NCBI GenBank assembly: GCA_017562135.1
Contig: QEYB01000448.1
Coordinates: forward strand, 2,356,001-2,420,000
Length of the DNA: 64,000 nucleotides
From: Dipylidium caninum
Taxonomy: Eukaryota > Platyhelminthes > Cestoda > Cyclophyllidea > Dipylidiidae
Reading direction: 5' to 3'
The translations under genes and the position numbers were made by a program. The notes under the pieces were generated by a model. That model was not told the DNA's origin, made no database searches, and saw only the letters and a list, made by a program, of their open reading frames with translations. Shown here piece by piece: positions 11,723 to 29,704 of the stretch (the first letter of the stretch is position 1; the number at the start of each line of letters is the position of its first letter).

Positions 11723-13667
11723 TCAAATGATACATTATCTGAATTTCCAATGCCAAGGCCCGGACTGCATCCGAAATCTTTTATCACAAGCTACTGTCGA
11801 AAATTGTCTAACTTTTCTAGACCTGGGTGGAAATAAACTCGGAGATGTAGAAGCCTGTAACCTATCGAAGGTTAGTAATTTGTGCTGTATTTCCGTGTAG
11901 TCTCCTCTTGAGTGAATTGCTTTTCACATGGACCGTGATATATCGTGCATTCCTATATGAGATTAATTGTCATTCCCAAGTTAGGACATGGGATCTTTCT
12001 CATGAAGGAATCCGTTAATGACATATTGCAGATTCTCCGAACAAACAGAACCATTACGGCGTTAAATTTGAGTAATAACCGAATAGCAGACATTGGAGTC
12101 GAAGCGCTGTGTGAGGTAAGCTTAATTATGTTAATTTTCTAAGAATGATGAAATTAGTTGAATAAAACATTTTTGTTTTTAACTAAACTTTTAGGTTTGC
12201 ACATCGTTTACTCTAGTGGATGAAGAGGTGGCTAAACGGAGGCTTTTGAGAATGAAAATTGTAAGCTTAACTATTTCGACTTCATTTGATAACTCTCTAT
12301 ATATGTTCTAATGTTTTTGATGTAGATTTTAGATAAAAAAGAGCTATTTGACGCTGTAGATGCTCGGCTTAAAATAGACAACTACTCCTCATCGTTGCCG
12401 CAAATGGAAGTGAGAAAATTTCCTGGATTTTCATCGACTTCTAAAATCTAATTCTTAAAAGTTTTTGAGAAATTTGAGTCTGGTCACTGTGTCTATCTGC
12501 AGGCCTTTTGTCTTTGTAGCCATGCGATAACATAAAGCCTCAGAATTCAAGAAAGCTTGCATTACGCAATATAAAAGGTAAACTGTAGATTCAGTATATT
12601 GCAGTTTACTTATTCTTAACTCGGGATACGGCCTTTTTTGTCACCAAAGTAACTTGGTACTAAGTCCTTTTCGAAATTTAGCTGAATCATCTAAAGGCTT
12701 TTAAAATACATAAGACCCTCGATTTTGTACAGTGAAGTTGCCCCTCTCAACCAGGATATAAATAGTTTTTTCTCAACACCAAGCCAAAACTAAGACACGT
12801 AATTCCGACATGAAGAAAGGCCCCGAGGCCTGTGATGCCGCGACACTTTTTACGAATGATCTGCCAAACTTGGAGGTAAACTCATTATCTGTTTATCAAA
12901 ATCACATAATGCCTAATCTCAAATGGTCAAATTCAGATGAGAACTGCTTATTTTTGCATAATTTTGATTTATATTGGTTTTTGGTGCCAATTTGTGAGAT
13001 TCCTACTTCAAGGAAAAAGGCGGTTTACTCGATCATCCACTTTTGGCTGAAGAAAAAGGTGAGAGTCCCTATGGTGTTAGAATTCGTGGAAACTACAAGT
13101 TGGCCCTGTTGAACTTGTCGAGTAAGTTACATTTTACTTTGTTGCCGACCAATACTTGGCAGACGACTATTAAATTCTATTGGATTACGTTTCATATTGC
13201 GAAAATTTCAGGAATGCTTCTTGTAGGAAACTTAATAACCGAGTTTGGAGTAAATCTGTTGGTGAAAGCAATTTCGATCCAGAACACTTCCCTTAATGTT
13301 GACGGCTTCATGGACGGAAACGGCCTCACGGATATTCTGCTGAAGGTTGGGTATTTTTGATGAAACTCATTTTGGCAGGAAGCTTAATAAAGACCACAAG
13401 TCTTCTAATTTCCACGAAAGTTATTTTAGTGAAGGCGGTAGATAAATCATTGTAGTCAGAATGTGCTTCATGATAGGTGCGTCTTATTCTATTTATTTGT
13501 AACCTTTCCCGTACATAAAGACTACTTTTCATCAGGGAAACGCAATAGAAGAGTCAGGACCACTTTACAACCGCCTGTATGATGAATTACGCCGAAAACG
13601 GGAATTGATCGATGCACACATCGGGAAAACTGACAACGACGTCAAATTAGAGGTATACGATCAATGA
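11723..13667 (+). CDS. LRRC71: Leucine-rich repeat protein, LRRC71-like (5' end not resolved)
   Basis: Eight consecutive exons with compatible phases: 11723-11870, 12032-12115, 12195-12260, 12326-12409, 12795-12875, 13013-13121, 13212-13345 and 13536-13667 (TGA 13665-13667). Repeats of ribonuclease-inhibitor type are visible: LTFLDLGGNKLGD, then ITALNLSNNRIADIGVEAL, exactly 28 residues apart across a splice. These are followed by FTLVDEEVAKRRLLRMK, which matches the conserved LRRC71 segment after its repeats (ELTHTEVVERRRLL in vertebrates, recalled). A linker is followed by DHPLLAEEKGESPYG and LLNLSRMLLVGNLITEFG, paralleling the conserved C-terminal block of that family. The 28-codon exon 12032-12115 carries one repeat unit. 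LRRC71 is poorly characterised and has been linked to ciliated cells, so no biochemical role is proposed. The N-terminal exons remain uncertain. Confidence 0.78.
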
Positions 13668-19054
<5,387 letters not shown>

Positions 19055-21404
19055 AAATCCCGTTGTGCCATTGTCTCTTCCACACGCCAGTGCAGGTTCT
19101 ATTGTCCCTGACATCCCAAGTTGACATTCATTGGAGTTTTCCACAATTACTGGGGCATTTTTTGGCGCAGTCACGGGTGTTGACTCGGCGATTAGTGCCT
19201 CTCAATCGAGTCACCATTCCGTGCTTCTACTGTGATGTTCTTCTTTTTAAATGAAGTTTCTACGAAAACGTGTTCTGGGGCTCGGTATTACTAAACTCCT
19301 TGCTTGGGGATGGTCCCACTCTGAGTTCGGACAAATTAGTTAGGCTTCTGCCTTGTTCCAACGATCCTTTTTGGTGAATGAGCATGTTGAGGTTGTTGGG
19401 GAAAGGGTAATTCGTCCCTCTCGACTGCGACTGGACGAGTGCCCTCCGACACGGTCAGTCCAAATTGCGTACCCAGGCGATGGAAGGTGTGGCAGCGGGC
19501 AAGTGTCCTGAAGAAGGGCTCCCACACCTCTCACTCGTGGTCGCCGCCTCACCATGTCCATGGCCGCACTGGCTCCGCTCCTTCCTGCGCCACTGCCGCG
19601 GCTGCCTCCGTTGACACGCCACCGCTGGCACGATGGTGAGCGGTGAGGTGAACCTTCCGTAGGATTCCACCCGCCTTTTCCGTGCCGGTAGCCGGCAGGA
19701 AAGAGGGATGGAACTCGTGGCTGCTTCATTTCGACCGACTGCTGCTACTTCCAGCTCGGGTATTGCGGGGAACTCAACTCAGCGCCGAAAGTTGGCTCAT
19801 TTGGAGCCAGCGGCAATTCGCGTCTCCTGCATTGCCGTAACTCCTTCCCCTCACAGCCCTACACCCGGCGAGAGCTGCTCTCCACAACCACGAGGCTCCG
19901 GTGAATACACTTCTAATTATGTCCCGGTAGAATCTCCTTGTTCTCCTCAGGAGTACCGCGGGTTTCAGTGCGCTGTGGCTTTTGTGGTTCACTGCCGTTT
20001 GCAGTTGCAGTTGGACAATTTTGCGAGGTCGACGATGCTCACACATCCATTTTTCGTCCAGTAGAAGACTCCCTCACTCTTTGTGGTGCATTACTTCTAG
20101 TATTCCTTCGAAATTAACCTTGTTACAAGTGATGACGGGAAGATAGTTAAACGAAGTATTAAAAAAAGCCTAAATGTCCTGGCAGGACCTGTGCTGCAGC
20201 AACAAACTGTTGTACTGTTAGCTTGAGTGACCGTGACATACTGTGTGGTCAAAAAACCGTAACAAGGTTCCCGTTCAACACGCGCGTCAAGCTAGTTTGA
20301 TAATTCCTTTTTTTTATTAGGTTACACAAAAGAGCTCTGCGCCTTGCTGGGAGTTTTCGTCTGCAAACCAACCAACCCATAGAACATCTTTCATACTGCG
20401 CACTCCTCTCGCTACTGAGTTGGTAGATGCCGGGGCTGTGGAAAAGTGGCCCAAAAGTTGGCTGATGCGGTTGGTGAAGTGGAAAAATTTGCTTGTTCGG
20501 AAGGCACCGCCTCCCATCCACTTTGGGTGAAGAGGGCAGACGTACGCTTTGAGGCAGTTCACTGGCGTCCGTGCAAAGTGATTGCTTCCGCTCCCCAAGC
20601 CAACGTCTCCCGGTAAAGGCACTTTCGAGTCCTTGTCTTCTCAAATCGTGCGTTCTGTCAAGTGCTTGCAACAAAGGTCATACTACTACGTTGCTGGTGC
20701 TCTGCCTCCCTTGGCCACTTCTCGGTTTTCTTGCGCTCGCCCCACCTCCCGTGTGCAAATAGTGTTCCGCTTCACCGCCTGTTCAAGCTCAAGGCCATGC
20801 GCCTTGGCACGTACACGGCTTTATTTGACCACCGCGGAACGCACAGCTGCAAGGACTCTCACCAACTCCCGTGGGACCGGTCCGCGCTTATTCGTCCAAC
20901 CTTTTTCTGACATATTCTTCCACTTTTTATCTAAGTTTCCTTGATCCCATGCTAACACCTTGTCTTTTGGCTGTAATTAAGACATTCATCCGCATGAATG
21001 TGGGGAGAGAGAAGGCGATCTAGTCTCGCAACTTTTCAGGGTGTATTGCATGAACTTCGTCCAAGTAGTCTATTCGCTACTCAACTGAGGACTAGGAATC
21101 AGCATAGTTTACTACCGCCAACTGAATATCCGCTTTTTTTAAAATATTCGGGATAATTGGTCACACGAATGTTAAGGCTTACTATTGTCAGGGCATAATA
21201 CGTAAAATTCATCCACTTAACCCCAATAAAGTCAAGAGAGGGCGTCATCTTCACGCCTAAGCGGGGAAGAGATTTGTCATTCAGAAAAGAGATTCTCTCG
21301 CCAATTTGACAGAGCCTTTCCCTCGAAATGGGATGGCTGCCCGTTCGCCGAAGCGAGGGTGGGAGGGCGAAACAGAGGCACTCGAGCGATTGTGCCGGCG
21401 ACGG
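19055..21404. other. Intergenic region downstream of ZNF330
   Basis: Many overlapping ORFs occur on both strands (for example near 19340-19730 and 20250-20680), but their translations lack recognisable domains and no exon chain could be built. Treated as non-coding. Confidence 0.4.
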
Positions 21405-21460
21405 CGAACCATTGGCGAGGTCGTCAGCTCGGCCGTGATTGGCCGGTCGCGGACCAATGG
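21405..21460. promoter_or_regulatory. Orphan CCAAT-box cluster in GC-rich DNA
   Basis: Three CCAAT boxes lie within 48 bp: ATTGG at 21411-21415, ATTGG at 21438-21442 and CCAAT at 21454-21458, embedded in CpG-rich sequence. The same kind of paired opposite-strand boxes sits in front of both ligand-binding modules of the cyclase locus. The target gene is unknown. A possible first coding exon lies 105 bp downstream on the plus strand. Confidence 0.45.
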
Positions 21461-21562
21461 GAGCGCGCGCTGTGCATGGGTGAGGCTCGCCTCTGGCGCG
21501 AAATGCTCCTGCCAAACGGGCAACAGGCCGCAGCGCAACCACCGCATCCTCGCCGGTAAATC

Positions 21563-21598
21563 ATGAACGCGGGTTTGCAACTAAACTCCGCACTCCTT
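21563..21598 (+). other. Candidate first coding exon downstream of the orphan promoter
   Basis: ATG at 21563 opens twelve codons (MNAGLQLNSALL) ending precisely at a consensus donor GTAAGT. The position just after the CCAAT cluster suits a first exon. No downstream exon was recognised, so this is only a hint. Confidence 0.22.
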
Positions 21599-24500
21599 GT
21601 AAGTTGGCGGATCCCTTTGCCTTTTCTCCCTCCTTTTAACTCGGTGTGTTCTCTGTCCCTGATAAAACAATATGGTTTTCGCAGTCGATTTGGGCCTGGC
21701 GCACTTTGCCTTTAACGTTGCTCTTCTCAGTCCGTTTTGTCACGGGACTGAGAAAGAATCAACACAAAAATTGGGCATTTGCAGATAGGCATTGTGTCAG
21801 TAAGTCCGTTTGCGCACTCGCATTCACACTCTTTTAACTTCTTTCAAAGCACACAATTTACATTACCGTTAATGAGGTAACAAACAGTGAACACTTGTTA
21901 AAACTCAAGTGGTAAACAAATTGTGAAGAAGTAGTCTTGCACTAACAAAATTCGTTTGCCCCTCTGGTCCGTCTGTGCCGGCTGCCAACTCCCCTTCACC
22001 GAAAACAGTGCGTTACAGTGGAGGTTGAGTGCGTACGAGGCATATTCCACAGGGGCGGAATTTGATTAGGAAGACGTGAATCCCATCCGTGCCATGCCAG
22101 ACCCCCTTGGCTTGCTGTTGTGTTGATTGGGAGGTTTCGAAGTCGAACCACCGCCGCTCTGCAACGACGCGCTTTCGGCCAAGTCAAATTCACACGTGGC
22201 CTTCATTGCTACTGCTACGTGTTCTGCGAAGATTTTTGTGCACTAAAGGGCCTCGACCCTGTGGAGACGGCTCAGAAGCCACGACGTCACGCAATGATGG
22301 AGTCTATGCAATGTTCAGTACACCACGTCCTAACGTGATTGCATGTGAGGTCTCATGCCGAAGGGTTAAAAGTCAGCGGAAGCATTCTCTTGCCGTGAGC
22401 GTGCTGCTACGTCGTCAGCGAGGTGGACGCGCGTCTATAATGTGTGCACAAGTAGGCGCCCTCCACCCTCTCCCCGATCGTCCGCCCAGTCATGACGAGT
22501 CGACAGATGAGGATATTCTCTCCGATTTAGGCTCGGCTGGCCTTAGAGGCCTCCGCAAGTGCTTGGGCAAACCAGGCTGCGGACTATGCAGTAATCCACA
22601 GGAAATGACCGTGCGGGGTGGACATTACTCTCGCCGCCTGTTTGGGAGGCTGGGTAAAGCCTCTGTTGCGGAGTAGTTCGGGGAGGGGAGTAATTAAAAA
22701 TAAGCATGCAAAGAACGCGTCTTCATTCGTTCGATTTAAGTTTTCAGACCCTTTCTCTTCCTCACTGGCAAGATTCACCCGGTTGTGACATTAACCCCAA
22801 ATTACTGCTTGTCTGCAGACAAATGCTCGCAGGTCCTCGCCCTCACCACAGTGCCGTCTTTCACTACTCTTACGACTAAGACAATTTTTCATGGAGGAGA
22901 GCGGCCCCTTTTTCCTCTCCCCTTCTTATTTGCCTCATGGTAAACAGTAGTTTCAGAGCCTCATCTTTGGGAAGGCATCAAAGAAACTGTGTACATTCCG
23001 CTTGTTAGCGCAACTGACTGCGTAATAAGGGAGAAGGAGATGCGAGAGCAATTAATAAATTGCTTAAACAACGCGTTTTTTTCTGTCAACGAAGGACGAC
23101 TTGAATCTCTGATGCAACCAATGCCGCAACCCGACAGGAAAACTAAGCAATCAGCAGCAGCAGCCACCACAATAAAAGACGACCAGACCTACGCATCGTG
23201 CTCCACCACTCCCGTTCACCTCGAGCACCGCCGTTGATCTCGAAGTTCCGCGGTGAACCACCTCCGGCTCAGCTGACCTCCGCTTCCGCGACCACTGCCC
23301 CACGGAGACCCTACACCAGCTATGAGGGCATCTTCTTCTCCTCCACCAGCCGCTCCAACCGCCCACCACTCTACATCATCCACCCGGAGTGGGCAAGCGA
23401 GGCGGAGGGGCTGTCGCGACTTGGTCTGCGCGTCCCCGTCTCCGCCTCCGTGTCGAGCACAAGAGACAGAGGCCAAAGGGAGCTTCGTCGAGGCGTCCCA
23501 GGGTCTTCGGCGACTCCGCACGAGGACGGAGCCAAGGGGATCCTGCCGGTGGACAGGGGGAAGAGAGTGTGCTCTCGGTGGCACGCAAGGCCGCGATGCA
23601 CAATCCCGTGTGGCCACATCGCTGCAAAAGCTCGCCTGCCCAACGCTACCGTGATCCGATTGCTTGGGTTTAAGGGGAACCCCTCACCATCTGACCTCTC
23701 GAGATAATGGATGCTTTAAAGGTCCTCTCTGTTTCTAACAGAAAGAGCACAAATAATCCTCAGCTATCTCTGAAGAAGTGTTGAAATGTCCTCTTATTGA
23801 GAAGAGACTCACAGGGAGTGGGGTGTAGATGAACTGGGAAACTGGTGCGAGGCACCAGGGAGTTTAATATCTCCTCACCCTATGATTTTATGCCTTCCCG
23901 GGTCTTGTTATGTGAGTTCTCTCGATAGAATAGAGCTTATTTGTGCTATGAGCAGACTACTGTGACTGGCAGCGTGCTTCTCAATGCCACACGGGGCGAG
24001 AGGCTCTCTCTACCTCTCTGTGATAGGTCCCAGGGAGGTGGCCTTAACCTTCATCTGTCTCCCCCGCATCAGTGGCTGCTGGGCAGAGCACGAAGTTGTC
24101 GCTGTGTTGGAAAGCTCAGCATCCACGGGGGTCAGTGATGGGCCTTACCAGGTCCTTCAACACACGTCCCACTTTAGGCGGCCTTTTTATTTAGGCTACT
24201 TCATGAGCAAAGTCCACACATTCCTTACTCCTTTTTCTCATGCGGACTGGTGGGAAGAGTGGTAATGGGAAGGATAAAACAGGGAGAAACGTAGAGAATG
24301 CAGGTAAAAGGAAGTAACATTGGCACGCCTGTCCCACGCGTTTGTCCGATGCTGCTCACGTTCCAACCATCCCGGGGGCTTCTAAGTCGGCAGGCCGACC
24401 AGGGAACATGGGACCAGAGGCAAACACTTTGAGAGTAAATGTGTTCACTACTTTTTTTGCTGTTCTTGTCACTTTCCCCTCAGTTGGGGGTGGGGGGTTG

Positions 24501-25909
24501 ATACCGCATGGCATGTCCTCGCCCAAGGCGTACCGATCCTGTCGTACACACATAATGCCGTCTTCACTCTGTCGAGAGGCCTGGAATTGTTTCTCCCGAA
24601 AGCCCCGTCTTACTTCCCTACACGGCAGCTGGTAGCATCCACCGCGACGACGCGTTCCCCCACGCGACTGAGAAGTGCCCCACTCGCGTCTGGGGTCCAA
24701 GTGCAACACCAAACTCCGGAGTTCGCGCATCCATCTCAGCGACAGAGCCGGAAATCAACATCCTGTGCGCATTAGCACACGAGCTCCACCCATGTTGATG
24801 CGGTTTATAAGCGAAAAAAGGGGTGTGAATGTCGATCATTCGCCTCATTTTTGTCAGTTTACTTGCTGGCTAAGAAAACACCTTCGTATTGAGGGTGGAT
24901 AAAATTAATGCGTAACAAGTTGCAGCAAAGAAAAATGTGTTTCGTAGAACAGACAGACAGCATAGTCAACACTTAATGACGGCTTTGATATTAGCCTGCC
25001 ATTAACATTGAAGGTACTTTTTAGCCATCATGGAGAATAAGCATATCCAGAGGCATTAAACCACTATACAGTCTGTCCTTTGCCGTCCAACCCTCCTTAA
25101 GGCGCGGGAATAAACTTATTTGCAACCCCAAATAGACTATGGAATGACCGCGGCGCACCGTCACCACTCCGCATAACGTTTATCGATGGCCCACTATTCA
25201 AAACCTTTCTTTTTATCAAATATAAGAAATACTAGTTTACTAAATCAGGATCCGTGAACATAACACGGCGTGGCACCCCAGACACGATTGCACAGCCGCA
25301 GTACCCGGGCCGTGGTTAATTTCCGAAACGGCGGCTGAGTTGTTTCAACCGCCATTAAGCTTGTCCAATACAGACACAAGCACTGCCCTCATCAGTTGAA
25401 AAATAACAATCCCAAATGACAAACCCCCTTCCCTGGACCATTCGGCACCTATCCCATCAGGTGATGAACTGGCTCAATGCAGGCTAGATGCAGTCAGGCT
25501 CGACGGCTACACCCGGAAAATGTCGTGGAGAGATCATTTGATTACTGAAACAAGCCCATAACAAAACAAATTAACGCACCTCCAGGCAGGAATCACGTGG
25601 CATTATAGTAAAAACGGGTCTCTCTGGTCGGCTTCAGAGGGGCCATTTCAAGCAGGTAGTGACAAAAGCAAACCCTTAGCCTAGCACTGAATAAGCCCAT
25701 AGCTACATGGTAGACAATGTTGAACCTTTCTTAGCAGAAAAAAAACAAACTTATACCTGCCCCAGTGAGTTCCTGTGTTGATCTGCGACCGGAAATCTTG
25801 ACGCTCAGGCCGCTCCCACGGGGAAGCGGAGACCGACCCCACAACACAACTTGACAGGTTAAGTTAAAATCATTTTATATTAACAAATCGGGCGATACTA
25901 TTACAACAC
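21599..25909. other. Non-coding stretch, no recognised gene
   Basis: This includes a GC-rich block at about 23200-23670 where all frames stay open on both strands, giving overlapping ORFs of up to 169 codons. That pattern reflects base composition rather than selection. No protein family, RNA gene or transposon was recognised. Confidence 0.4.
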
Positions 25910-26306
25910 CTATTCCTTACGAGGTTGGTGAATGAAATGGTGGGCTGGCTTCATTGGCTTGACAGCTTGTGGAATTCGGCTTCCTTTGTTCATGTTCTAC
26001 ACCGCGATCATGAAACTGCAGCTCCTCCTGAGTCTCAAAGTCATGTGTTTCGGCTGAACTAATAGCCTGAAAACCCAATCTACACAATTGACAGACTTAC
26101 TCAGAATTATACTCTTGCGCTTGTTTCATGTATTCGGCTTTCGAAAGCGGTTTCTCACCTGTCTCCTTGTGTTTCTGAGCAACGCGCATATTGCCCACCT
26201 TAACTATAGGAAGTTTGTGTGACTTTAGGACATACGAGCTGGAGGGTTGGATAAATTTAAATTTGCGGAACCCTCCTGGTCGCCCATTGCCGCTGCAATC
26301 CTTCAT
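25910..26306 (-). CDS. DAP1: DAP1-like protein gene with an in-frame TAG (possibly a pseudogene)
   Basis: Death-associated protein 1 is a small proline-rich protein reported to restrain autophagy downstream of mTOR. Exon 1 is 26306-26101 (ATG at 26306, phase 2 end) and exon 2 is 26066-25910 (TAG), separated by a 34-nt GT-AG intron (26100-26067). Exon 1 carries the family signature LPIVKVGNMRVAQKHKETGE, corresponding to the conserved VKAGGMRIVQKH segment of vertebrate DAP1 (recalled). The phase-consistent frame of exon 2 ends with IPQAVKPMKPAHHFIHQPRK, resembling the DAP1 C-terminus (HIQQPRK). That frame is interrupted by a TAG at 25999-25997, just after SFMIAV. Without it the product would be about 120 residues (vertebrate 102). 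The stop could be a sequencing error, a real truncation or a pseudogene lesion. Another exon 2 frame is open but shows no DAP1 similarity. Confidence 0.58.
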
Positions 26307-29300
26307 ATGTCGCGTGGCCGGAACTTAACTACGATTGATTTTGTATAACAACGCAATCGAAAAAGACGTGGAACCTAATTTGCAAAAATGCGCCCCCCAG
26401 ACATCAGTATTAATTAATTTAATGATGATAAACGCATTTGTGTTTTTACTACTCACGTCGTTAGGGAAGAGGTAATTTTTATATAATACAATAATATGAA
26501 GTCGAAAAGCCTCTCCTTCACCAATTTCGTCACTCCCGTGGAAAGATATATATATTTGGATACAGACAGTCCACCACTTTGAGGTTTATCTATTTCAGGC
26601 GGGACAATTACACTTCCATCCGACGGTGTTATTTAAGTAGTTTCAGGTAGTATTAGCACTTGGCAACTAGGTTAAACAGTGCTGAAGGCAACTATCCACA
26701 AAGTCAAATCTGTTGTTGCGAACAAATCAAGCGGCAAAGATCAAATCAGGGCAATGCGGAACTAACCTCGAAATAGGTAGCATCCTTGTCGACCCATTTT
26801 CAAATATAATTGTAAACCTAGATTGTTAATGTTTGGGTCTTGATATGTATTTAGACTTTTCCAACTGATCAAAACCATGGACGTCTTCGTAGCTTGTCAA
26901 AAATTCAGACCTGGCTTTGCCTCATTCTGGCTGCAATCGCCTTCTCGGGGAGGAGGGAAGGTTTATCCTGATTACCCAATGGGCAAGGTTGAACAGGCTG
27001 CTTTAGCTCCTTGAAATCAACATCCTTTAGGCGTATTCTGATTAATGAGTGAACCGGTTTCCACTGTCACATATTCACATAATTGCATGCATACTTATCA
27101 TGATTCACACACCTACATGCATATGAACGCGTGATACTTGCACTGTATCAAGTCGCACTGCTGCCCTTTGGGTGAAAGGTTTTCCCACTAAATCTTCCGC
27201 TTTCTAAAAATTAGGTGTGGTACTAGCCGTCCCTACTAGTACTTTACTAAATAGACAATTTAGTAGATGTGGTCTAGCAGAATCTAATTTCTCATGTTAC
27301 TGAACCCGCAGTGCTTGGGAGTTTTCCCCGTCTCTGAGGATTTCAAAAGTACCTGCCGGTTGTGCGCTTGGTGAGCGCGTTTGTCTGTCAGTGGCTCAGA
27401 AATGCATTTAATGTATCAACAGTGAATAGGGTTGTAAGCATTAATTTGATGCGATGAGGAAAATCCCTTTAATAACTGTCGAATGAGCTATTAGTGCGGT
27501 GATATCGAGAGCAGCGTTGGTAGTCCCGGCGCAGGTTCTCCTCGCCTGCCCGGTGCCTCCGCGTCGACGGGTGGTGGTGGCACCAGGCTCAGCGACCGCT
27601 TGTGCTGCGCCCCGTCTTTCGTGTGTTTCCTGCTTGAAGCGGACAGGTCGAGGTGACAAACAACACTTTCACCACTCGGCGTGGACTTCAAGCTAACAGG
27701 CCGGTAATGCACAAAATATGCGTCTTTTTGCGCTGCTTACAGCGTTATTAAGTACTTCCCTACTGCCTCGCTTATTTCATTTCATCTTCTGACAACCACC
27801 GCAAGAAATATTTCCTCAATAAGACGTTTATTCGTCGGCTTCTATTTTATTACTTCCGTTGAAAAAGCGTTTCACAATAATAAAAAAATGAGCGTAAATA
27901 TAGTAAATTCCAAGGGGGCGTTTGGATCTGCTCACCTCTGAATGGCAACTTACACTAATCTCCGCTGATTAGAAAACAAACGAACTTCCATCAATTTGTT
28001 TTTATCGTTGGGCAAAATCTCTTATTATTATTTTGTTCAATAGGAAATGGGATCTCCTTCGCCCTCCCGATTCTTCGTACTTAAAGGAGGCCTTTGTCTC
28101 GCGTTGAGGCAGATGCCTTTAATAATAAAGCTTTTTTGCACATTTCCTCCATGAAATGTGGAGTCTAAAAAGGGGAACGACTCCTGCTCTCATAATAAAA
28201 ACATTAATGACTTGGGGGGGGGGTGGAGGGGGGAGAGGGGAAGGGGTTAAGGCGGTCGTGCATTCTCCGCTTTGGTCCATTACAGCGTCCAGGTTTCTGG
28301 CCCTGGACAGTCGCACATGGGCGGCCAGCAGCACCACTCGAGAAGGGGGAAGCAGCAGCAGACGAGAACAGTTGTGGGGCATGTTGATCGCCGTTCATAG
28401 GCATAAAAGGCGAGAGCATTCATCGAAGAAGGCGAAGGCAGCAGCAACGGACTCCTCCTCGGCGGAGGGACGTGCGGGACCGACGGGCGGCTGTGGGGGA
28501 GGGGGAGGCGCGCGAGGGCTGGGGCTCCTGTTTTGCCCGGGGCAGCACGAGGGATGGGGAAGGGGGCACTGCACCAACAGCCATATTCGTAGACTCGACC
28601 AAAAATTAAGGCTTCTTGAGGCAAAACTGCTAAGTGCCAATGTCCCCTGTACCTTGATATTCACTTTTTTCATGTGATAATTTAATCCAACAAAAAGTAG
28701 GTGATAAAGGTCTTCACACTCCATTGGGCGCATGTTTATGTGAACCATCTGATGTATGTTTAAAACGCGAATTTAACCAAGCTGGCTCTCCACTCTCCGC
28801 GGGCTGTACTTCCGTCCTGGCGCTACGGCGGCGGTAGCCCCATTTATTACCCTCTGCTGACAGACGACGCCCAGACTGCGCACCGGGGTGCGCCTCTCTC
28901 CCCGCAGAAGGCGGACCCGCAGGAACACCGGGGCCGACCCTCCTCGCTGAACCTCATCGGCCTCCGCGAGCCCGTGGGTTCTTTCACCGCGGTTCAGTGC
29001 CGCCCCGTCGGTCAACCCGAGGCGCGGCGCGGAGAGGGAGGTGAAGGTGGACCCGACGCCTGCGCGGCACAGAGCAGGCCGCATAACCGCCGAAGTGGAA
29101 TATTTTCACCTCTTTACACTGGCCGTTAAGTAGACCGGGAAGTGACAATTCTGTTTGTTACAGCCCACGAGAAGAAGACTGATTTTTGACTGGGTTCTCG
29201 ATCCACTACTCTGATGTTTTCCTCAGTTTCGGATGGTGAGCATGGCCACCCGCCGGTAAAAACAATTGCGTCGCGGCCTCCAACGCCGCGTTTAGGCTGA

Positions 29301-29704
29301 CCGCGGCGAGCGGACCTGCGAGGCGTCCGTTGCGGCCGCCGCCCCGCTGCCGCAGCACTCAGGGCCCAGACGAAGCGGTTGGCGGGCAAAAGCTCACGGG
29401 GACGCAGGAGGTGCCAAAATGTCACAAAACCGCCATTCCGAATAAAGAAACGCACAGTAAAATTCTTATTTGTACGAAAACTGCACAAAAAAGTTATCAA
29501 ATCGAGAAATTTATGTGAAAGTTAATTGAAACCAATTGCAAAATGTGGTAGAGAATGAGTAAAGGGTTGGATAGGTAAATCGGCCAAAGCGATCGCAAAA
29601 TAAAATAAAATGGCAACGGAAGGACCATATGATGGACGAAGGAAAATAAACGTCCACAGAGGTTAATTCCCATCGCACAATTAACGGTTAATAATGAAAT
29701 AAAG
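26307..29704. other. Intergenic region with GC-rich patches
   Basis: This should include the DAP1-like promoter just above 26306. GC-rich segments at about 27490-27700, 28200-28600 and 28770-29400 keep several frames open on both strands without recognisable domains. No exon chain was found. Confidence 0.4.
28214..28223. repeat. Poly-G tract
   Basis: Ten consecutive G followed by a G-rich purine stretch to about 28246. This is a likely hotspot for sequencing slippage. Confidence 0.9.

Noticed and set aside
20245..20285. Sequence resembling the conserved GTAACAAGG end of small-subunit rRNA
   Set aside because: The match is about ten bases and neither flank resembles rRNA or ITS.
23198..23707. 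169-codon plus-strand ORF in a GC-rich block
   Set aside because: Nearly all frames on both strands are open over the same interval, which is what stop-poor GC-rich DNA does. The translation shows no family features.
26067..26100. Alternative 21-nt intron for the DAP1-like gene using the internal TAG acceptor
   Set aside because: It gives an open frame without DAP1 similarity and an intron shorter than animal spliceosomes are known to remove; the 34-nt intron matches the other micro-introns.
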